In this document: in pieces, positions 9,174 through 19,549 of the stretch | Position numbering within the stretch: the stretch's first letter is position 1 | Layout of the letters: every line of letters begins with the position of its first letter | Origin: Vibrio agarivorans | GTDB lineage: Bacteria; Pseudomonadota; Gammaproteobacteria; Enterobacterales; Vibrionaceae | Assembly: GCF_030409635.1 (NCBI RefSeq) | Contig: NZ_JAUFQF010000004.1 | Location: 530,241 to 594,240, forward strand | Direction: 5' to 3' | DNA: 64,000 nucleotides | The notes under the pieces: model-generated | Told to the model about the DNA's origin: nothing | Databases searched by the model: none | Seen by the model: the letters and a program-made list of their open reading frames with translations, nothing else | Translations under genes and position numbers: made by a program

Positions 9174-9989
9174 GTGAAGCACACTGCCAATTACATCGTC
9201 GGCGACATTCAAGGTTGCCATGACGAGCTATTACTTCTGCTTGATAAAGTAAACTTCAACCCAACTACTGATAAGCTCTGGATTGCTGGCGACCTTGTTG
9301 CTCGTGGGCCTAAGTCGCTCGACACGCTTCGCTTTGCCTACCAGCAAAGAGAGTCTGTGCAAATAGTCTTAGGCAATCACGATCTGCACCTACTGGCCGT
9401 ATCTTTAGGGGTTAAAAAGCTCAAAGACAAAGACCGCACCGCACCGATATTTGATGCCCCTGACCGAGATGAGCTACTGCAATGGCTACGCTGTCAGCCA
9501 CTGCTAGCCGAACACCCAGAGTTTGTGATGAGTCATGCTGGCATTCCACCATGCTGGGACTTAGACACCGCTCGATCTCAAGCTAGGCATGTCGAAAGCA
9601 TATTACAAAGCGATCGCTTTGCTTGGTTGATGGAAAATATGTACCAAAATCAGCCCGACCAGTGGCAAACCGATCTGGATGGCCTAGATCGCATCATCTA
9701 CACCATTAACGGCCTTACACGTATGCGCTTTGTCACATCAGATGGCAGACTTGATATGGACTGTAAACTTCCCCCACAAGAGCTCGCAGAGTCGTCACTG
9801 ATGCCTTGGTTCGATTGGCCAAACAGAGAGCCAATCAATAAAGGCGTGATCTTTGGTCACTGGGCAGCTCTGCAAGGCTACCAAAAAAATGGCGTCTACG
9901 GTCTAGATACGGGATGCGTTTGGGGCGGAGAACTGACCTTGCTGCACTGGGAAACGCAAAAAACCTACACTCAGTCAGCATTGTGCTAA
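9174..9989 (+). CDS. apaH: Bis(5'-nucleosyl)-tetraphosphatase, symmetrical
   Basis: Splits diadenosine tetraphosphate into two ADP; it also removes Np4-type caps from RNA in E. coli. It is a calcineurin-type metallophosphatase: GDIQGCHDE, GDLVARGP, GNHDLHLL and SHAGIPP supply the metal ligands in order. The start is GTG 9174, behind AGGAG at 9163-9167. The 271 residues match the family. It follows apaG at 8 bases. Confidence 0.96.
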   Translation: MKHTANYIVGDIQGCHDELLLLLDKVNFNPTTDKLWIAGDLVARGPKSLDTLRFAYQQRESVQIVLGNHDLHLLAVSLGVKKLKDKDRTAPIFDAPDRDELLQWLRCQPLLAEHPEFVMSHAGIPPCWDLDTARSQARHVESILQSDRFAWLMENMYQNQPDQWQTDLDGLDRIIYTINGLTRMRFVTSDGRLDMDCKLPPQELAESSLMPWFDWPNREPINKGVIFGHWAALQGYQKNGVYGLDTGCVWGGELTLLHWETQKTYTQSALC

Positions 9990-10125
9990 GACGCGCAATG
10001 CTTTTTATGTCTATATTAAATCGTCTATTTATTGACCAAGATCAGCCTTCATCTCAACTTAACAATACCGGCCAATCCTTCGCCTAAACTTTGTAATGAG
10101 TTTTATCAGGTGGAGGATGGAAAGG

Positions 10126-10431
10126 ATGATCAAAAAGCAACGAGACTACCTAATACCAAACGCCAATCGCGATCATGCCCATGTGGAAATTAATCCAGTC
10201 GGCGAAGTTGATATCGATATTGTTGAAAGCCGTAAGCACTATCATGCAAATTTAGACAAAGTGCGATTCGAGCATCAAGGTGACAAGGTTAAGGTCGTTG
10301 GCTTCCATGACGATGGTGTTAAAAAAAGCAGATGGCAGCTCACGCTCGCATCAAGAGATGCCCTAGACCTCAACTTTGCGATAGAAGAAGCGAATGATGA
10401 GATGGAAATTCTATTGAGGGATCTTGTTTGA
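10126..10431 (+). CDS. Small conserved-looking protein of unknown function
   Basis: I do not recognise this family. It would be 101 residues, rich in charged residues, with a pattern of alternating hydrophobic positions (HVEINPVGEVDIDIVES, KVKVVGF, RWQLTLAS) suggesting a small beta-rich domain followed by an acidic helix. Three in-frame ATG codons exist (10096, 10117, 10126). The Shine-Dalgarno GGTGGAGG (10109-10116) suits 10126, 9 bases downstream, so I chose it. No signal peptide or membrane segment is seen. It sits between apaH and the convergent folA and ends before a hairpin. Confidence 0.65.
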   Translation: MIKKQRDYLIPNANRDHAHVEINPVGEVDIDIVESRKHYHANLDKVRFEHQGDKVKVVGFHDDGVKKSRWQLTLASRDALDLNFAIEEANDEMEILLRDLV

Positions 10432-10441
10432 ACGATAATAA

Positions 10442-10475
10442 CTTGTAGGGTGGGATCATTTATCACCCTACAAGC
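10442..10475. terminator. Inverted repeat between convergent genes, probable terminator
   Basis: Arms CTTGTAGGGTG and CACCCTACAAG pair perfectly around an 11-base loop, between the 3' ends of the small unknown gene and folA. T runs are weak on both sides, so termination strength is uncertain. Confidence 0.6.
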
Positions 10476-10489
10476 GCCCACAAAACCGA

Positions 10490-10978
10490 TTAACGATTTC
10501 GCTCTAAGACCACAAAATCCATGTCGTAAACGTTTTTCTCATCAGCAGAAAAAGATTCTGTCGCTACCGTTTTAAATGCGTCATCCCACTGTGGGAATCG
10601 AGTGTCACCGTCAACATTCGCTTTGATAAACGTCAGGTATAATCGCTCGCAGCGGTCTAAACACGCCTCATAAATACTGCCACCGCCAATAATCATTAAC
10701 TCTTCTACCTCACCCGCCGCTTCAATCGCTTGCTCAATAGACTGCACAACTGTCACGCCTTCAATCTGCAATTGAGTATCTCGAGTAATGACAATATTTA
10801 GGCGACCTGGCAACGGGCGACCAATCGAGTCATAGGTTTTTCTCCCCATTACAATCGGTTTACCTAGCGTACAACGCTTAAACCAAGCGAAATCGGCAGG
10901 GAGGTGCCAAGGCATTTGGTTGTCTTTACCAATAATTCGATCGTCTGCCATCGCGGCAATCATACTAATGATCATCAA
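10490..10978 (-). CDS. folA: Dihydrofolate reductase
   Basis: NADPH-dependent reduction of dihydrofolate to tetrahydrofolate; the target of trimethoprim. Family hallmarks are the start ISMIAAMADDRIIG, the active-site loop NQMPWHLPADFAWFK with the catalytic acid in LPAD, GKPIVMGRKTYDSIGRPLPGR and IIGGGSIYE. The 162 residues are normal. Two tandem ATG codons make the exact start uncertain by one residue. It is a single-gene unit, convergent with the apaH side. Confidence 0.97.
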   Translation of the reverse strand: MMIISMIAAMADDRIIGKDNQMPWHLPADFAWFKRCTLGKPIVMGRKTYDSIGRPLPGRLNIVITRDTQLQIEGVTVVQSIEQAIEAAGEVEELMIIGGGSIYEACLDRCERLYLTFIKANVDGDTRFPQWDDAFKTVATESFSADEKNVYDMDFVVLERNR

Positions 10979-11025
10979 TCTTCCTAATATCGAGTCTGGG
11001 GATAAGTCGCCTCATCTAAACACGG

Positions 11026-11493
11026 TTAGATGATAGGTTTGCGGCGATAGAATAGCAGCCCAGGAACGGCTAAGCCAACGGCAAGCGCAGCAATAATAAA
11101 GATAGCGGTGAGGAAGTTCTCTGTTAACGTTGCCATTAATGACTCGGAGTAACCTAACGAGTGCAACTCGATCAAAGAGATCATCGCTTTATAAGCAAAG
11201 ACACCCGGCACCATCGGAATCATCGCTGCCACTGTAAACACCTTCGGGTGGGCAAGAAATCGCTGTGACCAATGAATACCAATCATACTCACCAATGCTG
11301 CAGCAAAGAAGGTCGCCCATTCAATCGGTAAGCCAAAATGCATCATCAAGTAACGTGAACCATGGCCGATCGCACCGCCAATACCACAATAGAACAACGC
11401 TTTTTGCGGTACGTTAAACACCATCGCAAACCCAACGGCAGGAACTGAAGCTAGCAACATATCTTCTAATAAGCCCATCAATAGAGACATCAT
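11026..11493 (-). CDS. yjjB: YjjB-type subunit of a ThrE-family exporter
   Basis: Membrane protein of the threonine/serine exporter (DUF3815) class with about five hydrophobic segments across 155 residues. In E. coli YjjP and YjjB are both needed for succinate export, so the substrate may be a dicarboxylate rather than threonine. The start ATG at 11493 overlaps the yjjP stop (ATGA), which gives family length; a frame-extended upstream start would only add six residues. The split into YjjP plus YjjB corresponds to the two halves of single-chain ThrE. Confidence 0.9.
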   Translation of the reverse strand: MMSLLMGLLEDMLLASVPAVGFAMVFNVPQKALFYCGIGGAIGHGSRYLMMHFGLPIEWATFFAAALVSMIGIHWSQRFLAHPKVFTVAAMIPMVPGVFAYKAMISLIELHSLGYSESLMATLTENFLTAIFIIAALAVGLAVPGLLFYRRKPII

Positions 11494-12260
11494 GACCCCA
11501 TCCATCCCCAAATTCCGGTTAAACTCATCGAAGCGACTATGCCAACACTAGTGGCAAGTGTGAGCAGACTAGCCATCATAAAGCGTGCTATGCCCATGTT
11601 AATGTGACCTTTAAGCATGTCTGCGACGGCATTAATTAAAGGAAGACCTGGCACCAGCATCAACACTGACGATGCCATTACTATCGTAGGTTGATTACCG
11701 ATAGAGTAGATAACGGCTTGAGCTGAAATGGTCGAAGTGACAAACGCTGTAGCAGCAAAGTTAACTAAAGGATTGAAATGGCGATGCCCAAGCTCTTGGC
11801 GAACGATCATACCCAACGCTGATGAGATAAAGGTCATGATGAACACACCCAAATCACCTCCGGCTAAACGGCTAAAGCAGGCACAAGACAAGCCGATCAT
11901 GAGTACAACAAGCCAACGGTTATAACGCTCAGGACTAATCCGATTAAGTTGCTCCTGCGCCATGTGGTAATCGAGAATCCCCTTTTCCATCATGATACAG
12001 ATGCGTTGGATCTGGGTTATCACGCGCATATTGATACCGCGATCTGCGCAGCTACGGGTAGTGGTAACACAGTGCTCATTAAATACGGTCGTCACAACAA
12101 GTGCATCTGCCGATAAGGCAACTTCGACCTCTTCGATGCCTGCGGCGATACCGATACGGCGCATCACGGTACTCACCAAAGTGCTTTCCGCTCCATGAGC
12201 AAGTAACATTTGACCAGCTTGTGCAATTAAACGAGATACCTCTCGCTGCTTGCTATCCAT
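11490..12260 (-). CDS. yjjP: YjjP-type subunit of a ThrE-family exporter
   Basis: The 256 residues start with a cytosolic domain (about 1-115) carrying the ThrE-family start (LIAQAGQMLLAHGAESTLVSTVMRRI), then about five membrane segments (from WLVVLMIGLSCACFSRLAGG onward). Together with the overlapping yjjB it forms a two-part transporter. Substrate inferred only from the family (threonine/serine or C4-dicarboxylate export). The gene stands alone with its partner between folA and obgE. Confidence 0.9.
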   Translation of the reverse strand: MDSKQREVSRLIAQAGQMLLAHGAESTLVSTVMRRIGIAAGIEEVEVALSADALVVTTVFNEHCVTTTRSCADRGINMRVITQIQRICIMMEKGILDYHMAQEQLNRISPERYNRWLVVLMIGLSCACFSRLAGGDLGVFIMTFISSALGMIVRQELGHRHFNPLVNFAATAFVTSTISAQAVIYSIGNQPTIVMASSVLMLVPGLPLINAVADMLKGHINMGIARFMMASLLTLATSVGIVASMSLTGIWGWMGS

Positions 12261-12334
12261 TTCAGGCTCCTGACTCCATTCAACTAGAGTTTAATTTATA
12301 CTCCAAAAATTTGAATGTATCTTGATATAGATAC

Positions 12335-12361
12335 AAAAAAACCGCAATTAAGCGGTTTTTT
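12335..12361 (-). terminator. Terminator of obgE
   Basis: Stem AACCGC/GCGGTT with A and T runs on both sides lies 37 bases downstream of the obgE stop; the minus strand ends in seven T. Confidence 0.85.
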
Positions 12362-12397
12362 CATTCATCACTCGCGATCGAGTATGGGAAAAGAGAA

Positions 12398-13886
<1,489 letters not shown>

Positions 13887-14144
13887 TTACTCAGCTTCGA
13901 TGCTAACAAATTTACGGTTTTTAGGACCTTTCACTTCAAATTTCACTTTACCTTCAGTAAGAGCGAAAAGAGTGTGGTCTTTACCGATACCTACGTTGTT
14001 ACCAGCGTGGAACTTAGTACCACGTTGACGTACGATGATGTTACCTGCAAGAACAGATTCACCACCGAAACGCTTAACACCAAGGCGTTTGCTTTCTGAA
14101 TCGCGGCCGTTACGAGTAGAACCACCAGCTTTTTTGTGTGCCAT
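13887..14144 (-). CDS. rpmA: Ribosomal protein bL27
   Basis: Large-subunit protein whose N-terminal tail reaches the peptidyl transferase centre. The 85 residues begin [20 protein letters not shown], the canonical unprocessed form, and contain [14 protein letters not shown] and [11 protein letters not shown]. It is the second gene of the rplU-rpmA operon, 19 bases after rplU. Confidence 0.98.
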
Positions 14145-14163
14145 TGTTAAACTCTCCTAAAAA

Positions 14164-14475
14164 TTAAGCGTTGATGCCAGTGATTTTCACTTCAGTGAAC
14201 CACTGACGGTGACCAGCTTGCTTACGAGAATGCTTACGACGACGGAACTTAACGATTTTAACTTTATCGCCACGACCGTGTTGTACAACTTCTGCTACAA
14301 CCTTGCCACCCTCTACTAGAGGAGCACCAACTTGAATGTCTTCACCGTTAGCAACAAGTAGAACTTTATCAAATTCAACAGTTGCACCAGTTTCAACGTC
14401 TAATTTCTCTAAACGAAGAGTTTGACCTTCGCTTACACGGTGTTGTTTACCACCAGATTGGAAAACAGCGTACAT
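14164..14475 (-). CDS. rplU: Ribosomal protein bL21
   Basis: Binds 23S rRNA in the 50S subunit. The 103 residues start [20 protein letters not shown] and end with [16 protein letters not shown] followed by the VKITGI tail, as in the family. It is the first gene of rplU-rpmA and is divergent from ispB, an arrangement shared with E. coli. Confidence 0.98.
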   Translation of the reverse strand: MYAVFQSGGKQHRVSEGQTLRLEKLDVETGATVEFDKVLLVANGEDIQVGAPLVEGGKVVAEVVQHGRGDKVKIVKFRRRKHSRKQAGHRQWFTEVKITGINA

Positions 14476-14746
14476 ATTTTACTCCGCTTTTTCCGCACAG
14501 CCTTTTGCTTTTTATTTGAGCAATATGGGTGTGCGCTAAACTAATCATCAATAGGGCGCAGATTCTACAGAAAGGACGTCCCCATGACAAGCCATATTTT
14601 AAAAAAATTGGCGAAAACCTAATCGCCAAAATAAAGTGCCGAGATGATGCCCTTTACCCATGTATTAATCAACGTTTTTTAGTGTATTATTCAGCGATAA
14701 CTCAAATAGACAAGCCTTGTAGGTTCAACCTTTAGCCGGAATTATA
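14476..14746. promoter_or_regulatory. Divergent promoter region of rplU and ispB
   Basis: The 271 bases must hold both promoters. An inverted repeat TTGGCGA (14608-14614) with TCGCCAA (14623-14629) lies in the middle. No coding signal is seen. Confidence 0.45.
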
Positions 14747-15718
14747 ATGGATTTTAAAGCCATCCAAGCCCTTACTGCCGATGATATGGCAAAAGTGAAC
14801 GAAACTATCCAAGCTCAACTCAATTCAGATGTATCGCTCATAAACCAACTGGGTTTCTACATCGTGAGCAGTGGTGGTAAGCGAATTCGCCCCCTTCTTG
14901 CTGTTTTGTCAGCACGTGCTCTTGGATACCAAGGAACGGGTCATACGCTTTCGGCCGCTTTCGTTGAATTCATTCACACTGCCACCCTGCTTCATGATGA
15001 TGTGGTTGACGAGTCCGATATGCGCCGTGGTAAAGAAACCGCCAATGCCGCTTTTGGAAACGCTGCAAGCGTGTTAGTCGGTGATTACATCTATACACGC
15101 TCATTTCAAATGATGACTGAGCTAGGATCAATGAAGATCCTTAAGCTAATGAGTGATGCAGTGAATGTGATCGCCGAAGGTGAAGTTCAGCAGCTAATGA
15201 ACTGTAATGATCCTGACACCACAGAAGAAAGCTATATGCAGGTGATCTACTCAAAAACCGCTCGTCTATTTGAAGCCGCTACTCAAATCGGAGCGATCTT
15301 AAATGACTCGCCTGAAGAGATTGAGGTGGCATTGCAAAACTATGGTAAATACCTCGGTACAGCATTCCAACTGATTGACGATGTCATGGACTACACCTCA
15401 GATGGTGATGCGATGGGCAAAAACGTTGGCGATGACCTAGCTGAAGGCAAACCCACTCTACCGCTCCTTTACGCTATGAAGCACGGTAACGCACAACAAG
15501 CTGAGATGATTCGTGGAGCCATTGAACAATCAAACGGTATGGAGCGCCTCACTGAGATCTTAGCTGCTATGGAAGAGACTGGATCTTTAGAGTACACCCG
15601 TCAAAAAGCACTCGCTGAAGCCGACAAAGCCATCGCCGAGCTCGCTATCCTTCCCGAATCACAATATAAAGAAGCACTGGTTCACATTGCCCACCTAGCC
15701 GTTCACCGTAACGCATAG
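14747..15718 (+). CDS. ispB: Octaprenyl diphosphate synthase
   Basis: Extends farnesyl diphosphate with IPP to the C40 chain of ubiquinone and menaquinone. The first aspartate-rich motif is DDVVD at 84-88 in HTATLLHDDVVDESDMRRG, the second QLIDDVMDYTSD near 211, and the N-terminal GGKRIRPLL binds IPP. The 323 residues are typical. It is monocistronic, with its own terminator about 80 bases on. Confidence 0.96.
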   Translation: MDFKAIQALTADDMAKVNETIQAQLNSDVSLINQLGFYIVSSGGKRIRPLLAVLSARALGYQGTGHTLSAAFVEFIHTATLLHDDVVDESDMRRGKETANAAFGNAASVLVGDYIYTRSFQMMTELGSMKILKLMSDAVNVIAEGEVQQLMNCNDPDTTEESYMQVIYSKTARLFEAATQIGAILNDSPEEIEVALQNYGKYLGTAFQLIDDVMDYTSDGDAMGKNVGDDLAEGKPTLPLLYAMKHGNAQQAEMIRGAIEQSNGMERLTEILAAMEETGSLEYTRQKALAEADKAIAELAILPESQYKEALVHIAHLAVHRNA

Positions 15719-15800
15719 CGGCGGGTCACCGCACTCAGCTCATTGAAATGAGCTAGCGCATCAGAGCTCAGGCGAGCATGACACGAGCCACGAAACAAAT

Positions 15801-15827
15801 AAAAAGAGAGCCTACGCTCTCTTTTTT
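15801..15827 (+). terminator. Terminator of ispB
   Basis: AAAAAGAGAGC with GCTCTCTTTTTT around a four-base loop. An additional perfect hairpin AGCTCAT/ATGAGCT (about 15737-15754) lies between it and ispB. Confidence 0.9.
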
Positions 15828-15854
15828 AGATCACTGGTTATCGAAGGCGATAGG

Positions 15855-16046
15855 CTAATAGTACCTATCGCACCCAGAGTGGAGCTGCAGATTTTCTTGC
15901 AAGTCATCACAGTGCACGGCGAGCTGCTCATTTGTATCTTGTGTCTCAATAAGGACCATGTTGTTTTTTTTGTCTTTAACTAAGACGCGAGCAATACCTT
16001 GTTGGCACTCAACCATCATACCACTATGAACTCGTTCGCTATCCAT
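15855..16046 (-). CDS. Small protein of unknown function
   Basis: A 63-residue frame with a good acidic/basic balance and beta-strand-like alternation (HSGMMVECQQGIARVLVKDKKNNMVLIETQD), reminiscent of a small SH3-like barrel, ending in GCDRYY. I do not recognise it. It starts MDSERV at 16046 behind GGAGA on the minus strand. It lies downstream of mdh but past a terminator, so it is probably transcribed on its own. V. cholerae has a small hypothetical gene in this position as far as I recall, which supports it being real. Confidence 0.6.
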   Translation of the reverse strand: MDSERVHSGMMVECQQGIARVLVKDKKNNMVLIETQDTNEQLAVHCDDLQENLQLHSGCDRYY

Positions 16047-16131
16047 ATCCTAATCTCCATGAAAAACATCTAGTGTTACCTACGAGCTTAGCAGTAAAGC
16101 GATCATCTTGGACTGATATTGCAGGCCGATC

Positions 16132-16163
16132 AAAAAAGCCGAATAACAGTGCTATTCGGCTTT
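16132..16163 (-). terminator. Terminator of mdh
   Basis: AAAGCCGAATA with its near-complement TATTCGGCTTT around a short loop, followed on the minus strand by six T, about 60 bases after the mdh stop. Confidence 0.85.
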
Positions 16164-16223
16164 CATTTGTTTTCTAGGCAATTTTTGTCTTTAAGGCCAC
16201 TCTTGTGACCTAAAAATCATTAG

Positions 16224-17159
16224 CTATTTGACGAAGTCTACACCCACTTGAATGTCACCGTTTAGCGTTTCAAGCATGCCATCTAGCGCTGCGGCCTCAT
16301 AATCACTTAGCGCACCATAGCTCAACACTTCTTCAACCCCTTCTTTACCAAGCTTCACTGGTTGTGCGAAGTAAGGAGCATGTTCTCCAGCACCCTCAAC
16401 ATAAGCACACTCAACAACGCCTTCTTCACCTTGCAGAGCTTTCACCAGCGCGAGACCAAAGCGACATGCCGCTTGACCCATAGACAGTGTTGCTGAGCCA
16501 CCACCGGCTTTCGCTTCCACAACTTCTGTACCGGCATTTTGGATACGTTTTGTCAGTGCCGCGACTTCATCAGCCGTAAACTCTACACCTTCAACCTGAG
16601 AAAGTAGCGGCAGAATAGTCACACCTGAGTGGCCACCAATCACAGGTACACGAATATCACCTGGATCTTTGTCTTTTAGATTGGCAACGAAGGTTTCTGA
16701 ACGGATCACATCAAGCGTTGTCACCCCAAACAATTTACGCTTGTCATACACACCTGCTTTTTTAAGTACTTCCGCGGCTATTGGTACTGTTGTGTTGACA
16801 GGGTTAGTAATGATACCCACACACGCTGTTGGACACACAACTGCAATTTTCTCAGCGAGCGATTTAACGATACCTGCATTAACGTTAAATAGATCCGCAC
16901 GATCCATCCCTGGCTTACGAGCAACACCGGCAGAGATCAAGACAACATCAGCACCTTCTAGCGCAGGCGTAGGATCTTCACCCCCATAACCTTTGATCGA
17001 AACTGGAGTTGGGATATGACTAAGATCAGCTGCAACACCAGGAGTTACAGGGGCGATATCATACAAAGCAAGATCAGAACCTGCAGGTAGACGATTTTTT
17101 AGTAATAGGGCTAGGGCTTGACCGATGCCACCAGCGGCACCAATAACGGCTACTTTCAT
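16224..17159 (-). CDS. mdh: Malate dehydrogenase
   Basis: NAD-dependent interconversion of malate and oxaloacetate in the TCA cycle. [14 protein letters not shown] is the nucleotide-binding loop, [13 protein letters not shown] carries the substrate arginine, [15 protein letters not shown] follows, and [13 protein letters not shown] carries the catalytic histidine. The 311 residues match E. coli (312). It is divergent from argR, the usual gammaproteobacterial arrangement. Confidence 0.98.
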   Translation of the reverse strand: MKVAVIGAAGGIGQALALLLKNRLPAGSDLALYDIAPVTPGVAADLSHIPTPVSIKGYGGEDPTPALEGADVVLISAGVARKPGMDRADLFNVNAGIVKSLAEKIAVVCPTACVGIITNPVNTTVPIAAEVLKKAGVYDKRKLFGVTTLDVIRSETFVANLKDKDPGDIRVPVIGGHSGVTILPLLSQVEGVEFTADEVAALTKRIQNAGTEVVEAKAGGGSATLSMGQAACRFGLALVKALQGEEGVVECAYVEGAGEHAPYFAQPVKLGKEGVEEVLSYGALSDYEAAALDGMLETLNGDIQVGVDFVK

Positions 17160-17471
17160 CGTAGTTTCTCCTTGAGAATCACTCTTTATCTAAGGTTTGT
17201 AGGGTATTCTTTTGTCTCCCCAAGCTATCGAAAACACAAGAAATTTACAATTAATTAACCTCTTGTTTGCGACCTCACGCAGCACCTTATTGGCGAAACT
17301 ACGTCGTTAACTTGTGGGGATTTCTATTCTTTCTCGATTATTTTTCAATCATATTGCCTTGTAATGACAATCTTTACAGTGACCCCATAGACAGAATTTG
17401 TTAAACAAATTGTTTCAACCTGCATATCTATGCGAAAATATGCAGGTACTAACAATTATAAAGATATGACC
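17160..17471. promoter_or_regulatory. Divergent mdh-argR control region
   Basis: The 312 bases hold both promoters. Two inverted repeats stand near argR: AAACAA/TTGTTT (17404-17416) and the longer one listed separately at 17419-17446. No reading frame of note on either strand, apart from a short frame extension of argR. Confidence 0.5.
17419..17446 (+). promoter_or_regulatory. Inverted repeat upstream of argR, possible operator
   Basis: CCTGCATAT (17419-17427) and ATATGCAGG (17438-17446) pair perfectly with 10 bases between, ending 25 bases before the argR start. ArgR proteins bind 18-base ARG boxes with A/T-rich palindromes containing TGCATA/TATGCA-like cores and autoregulate in E. coli. 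The match to an ARG box is partial, so this is a candidate only. Confidence 0.45.
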
Positions 17472-17942
17472 ATGCGAAATTCAGACAAACAAGACCATTT
17501 AGTCCGTGCGTTTAAAGCACTCTTGAAAGAAGAAAGATTCGGTTCACAGGGCGATATCGTTGATGCTCTGAAACACGAAGGCTTCGAAAACATCAACCAA
17601 TCCAAAGTGTCACGAATGCTGACTAAGTTTGGCGCAGTGCGTACGCGTAACGCCAAAATGGAAATGGTATATTGCCTTCCTGCTGAGTTAGGTGTGCCGA
17701 CAGTATCAAGCTCACTGAGAGAGTTGGTACTCGATATTGACCACAACAATGCGTTAGTCGTTATCCATACTGGCCCAGGCGCTGCACAGCTGATTGCTCG
17801 ACTGCTTGACTCCCTTGGCAAGTCTGAGGGTATCCTTGGGGTTGTCGCTGGTGATGACACCATCTTCATTACACCAACGCTCTCTGTAACGACTGAACAA
17901 CTGTTTAAATCCGTGTGTGAACTCTTTGAATATACTGGATAA
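17472..17942 (+). CDS. argR: Arginine repressor
   Basis: Arginine-dependent hexameric repressor of arginine biosynthesis, also needed by XerCD recombination at cer sites in E. coli. The N-terminal winged helix ([35 protein letters not shown]) binds DNA, and the C-terminal domain holds the arginine-binding [13 protein letters not shown] and [10 protein letters not shown]. Start ATG 17472 ([11 protein letters not shown]) gives 156 residues, exactly the E. coli length; the frame is open 14 codons further up, but that part overlaps the palindrome. Confidence 0.96.
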   Translation: MRNSDKQDHLVRAFKALLKEERFGSQGDIVDALKHEGFENINQSKVSRMLTKFGAVRTRNAKMEMVYCLPAELGVPTVSSSLRELVLDIDHNNALVVIHTGPGAAQLIARLLDSLGKSEGILGVVAGDDTIFITPTLSVTTEQLFKSVCELFEYTG

Positions 17943-18319
17943 AAAACGCCTCTTTAACAAAGGCACTGTTTAACATCTTTTCTCGAACAGTGCCCTCACC
18001 CCTCGTCAACGCAATCAACCTAATCATTTGTGTGATAAACATCACATCTCACAAAATCATTATCTCAAAGCCAGAGGGTTGTTCAAGTTATTGTTTTTTA
18101 ATAAATAATAACCACGATAACAGCGCAACAGTTTGGCTACAATACCGAACTTTACCCTGCCCTTTTTAACATTAATGTAATTATCTGTTGTTTTTTTTGC
18201 TATCATTCCAGTCACTTTTTCATCAATTGATGTGAAAAAGATGCCGTTTCCAGTGAGGAAACTCCCAGACTTACTACACTTAATCTGGGTCTAATAATGA
18301 ATTAAAGGAAGGAAAATTC
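17943..18319. promoter_or_regulatory. Intergenic region argR to TAXI receptor
   Basis: The 377 bases contain a hairpin GGCACTGTT/AACAGTGCC (17961-17993) that probably ends argR transcription although no T run follows, the CRP site listed separately, an A+T-rich stretch (18090-18230), and two small hairpins close to the receptor gene: GTTTCC/GGAAAC (about 18246-18262) and CCCAGA/TCTGGG (about 18265-18290). No gene is seen. Confidence 0.5.
18028..18049 (+). promoter_or_regulatory. Strong CRP-cAMP binding site
   Basis: TGTGA (18031-18035), six bases, TCACA (18042-18046) is a full match to the CRP core half-sites with correct spacing. It is about 270 bases before the TAXI receptor start, which suggests catabolite control of this transporter; a long leader or a further promoter would lie between. 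Confidence 0.75.
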
Positions 18320-19288
18320 ATGGCATTTACAAAGCTGATTAAAGTAGGGGCAATTGCTGCTGCAGTTATGGGTGCAGGTGCGGTCAATGCGCAAGAGTTT
18401 ATTACGATTGGTACTGGCTCTGTAACTGGTGTTTACTACCCTACTGGTGGTGCAATTTGTAAACTAGTAAACAAGGGACGTAAAGAACACAACATTCGCT
18501 GTTCTGTAGAGTCAACTGGTGGCTCGATCTACAACGTGAACACTATTCGCTCTGGTGAACTGGACTTCGGTGTTGTGCAGTCTGACTGGCAATATCACGG
18601 CTACAATGGTACCAGCAAGTTCGAACAGCAAGGTCCATACAAAAAGCTTAGAGCGATGTTCTCTCTTCACACTGAACCTTTCAACATTATCGCTCGTTCA
18701 GACGCTGGCATTGAAAACGTGACTGACCTAAAAGGCAAGCGCGTCAATATCGGTAACCCTGGCTCTGGTGACCGCGCGACTATGGGCGTGGTGATGGATT
18801 CAATGGGTTGGACTAACGATAGTTTCAAACTCGCTTCTGAGCTTAAAGGCTCTGAACGCTCACAAGCACTGTGTGATAACAAGATTGACGCGTTCATTTA
18901 CATGGTGGGTCACCCGAACGGATCTATCAAAGAAGCCACAACATCCTGTGATGCGAAGCTAGTATCTGCAACAGGTACAGAGATCGATAAGATCGTCGCT
19001 GACAACCCATACTATGCTTACAGTACAGTGCCAGCAGGCATGTACCGTGGTACTGATGTTGATGTTAACAGCTTCGGTGTAGCGGCTACTATGGTCACAA
19101 CCTCTGACGTTTCTGACGAAGTTGCCTACAACGTTGCCAAAGCAGTATTCGAAAACTTTGATACCTTCAAGCGTCTTCACCCAGCGTTCGCTAACCTGAA
19201 GAAAGAAGATATGGTACAAGCGGGTCTTTCGATTCCTCTACACCCAGGTGCAGAGAAATACTACAAAGAAGTCGGCCTACTTAAGTAA
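18320..19288 (+). CDS. TAXI-family TRAP transporter solute-binding protein
   Basis: Periplasmic receptor that delivers a solute, often a dicarboxylate or amino acid such as glutamate in characterised members, to a TRAP permease. The signal peptide is residues 1-24 (cut near VNA). The mature start ITIGTGSVTGVYYPTGGAICKLVN is the TAXI hallmark, followed by STGGSIYNVNTIRSGELDFGVVQSDW and GNPGSGDRAT. The 322 residues are normal. It is paired with the fused permease 261 bases on, but two hairpins lie between. The substrate cannot be read from sequence. Confidence 0.92.
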   Translation: MAFTKLIKVGAIAAAVMGAGAVNAQEFITIGTGSVTGVYYPTGGAICKLVNKGRKEHNIRCSVESTGGSIYNVNTIRSGELDFGVVQSDWQYHGYNGTSKFEQQGPYKKLRAMFSLHTEPFNIIARSDAGIENVTDLKGKRVNIGNPGSGDRATMGVVMDSMGWTNDSFKLASELKGSERSQALCDNKIDAFIYMVGHPNGSIKEATTSCDAKLVSATGTEIDKIVADNPYYAYSTVPAGMYRGTDVDVNSFGVAATMVTTSDVSDEVAYNVAKAVFENFDTFKRLHPAFANLKKEDMVQAGLSIPLHPGAEKYYKEVGLLK

Positions 19289-19301
19289 CCACTTCAAATC
19301 T

Positions 19302-19327
19302 AAAGGCGAGCGCGTATTCTCGCCTTT
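19302..19327 (+). terminator. Hairpin 1 after the TAXI receptor
   Basis: AAAGGCGAG (19302-19310) and CTCGCCTTT (19319-19327) pair perfectly, 14 bases after the receptor stop. It may be a partial terminator or a 3' stabiliser that lets the receptor be made in excess over the permease. Confidence 0.75.
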
Positions 19328-19335
19328 GATCTTTT

Positions 19336-19365
19336 CCCCACTTTTTGTGGGGTTTCTCGTTTTAA
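19336..19365 (+). terminator. Hairpin 2 after the TAXI receptor
   Basis: CCCCAC-TTTTT-GTGGGG followed by a T-rich stretch, directly after hairpin 1. Two tandem terminators suggest the permease gene has its own promoter in 19366-19549, where short palindromes (GTGATC/GATCAC at about 19402-19427; TCTGATCAGA at about 19500) are seen. Confidence 0.75.
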
Positions 19366-19549
19366 TGCCTTTCTGCCCATCTAGTGCTGTATCCGCTCAT
19401 GCGTGATCAAACTAAATGCTCGATCACTCCCAAAAGATCACACTAGTTTAAGAAAGCAAAGCTAACGCCTTTCACTACACTGAAAAGGGCGTATAGATGC
19501 TCTGATCAGAACTATAACTTACAGAGCAGACAATAATAAGGAAGAGTAC

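Noticed and set aside
10007..10087. Possible 26-residue peptide after apaH
   Set aside because: ATG without Shine-Dalgarno and no sign of coding bias.
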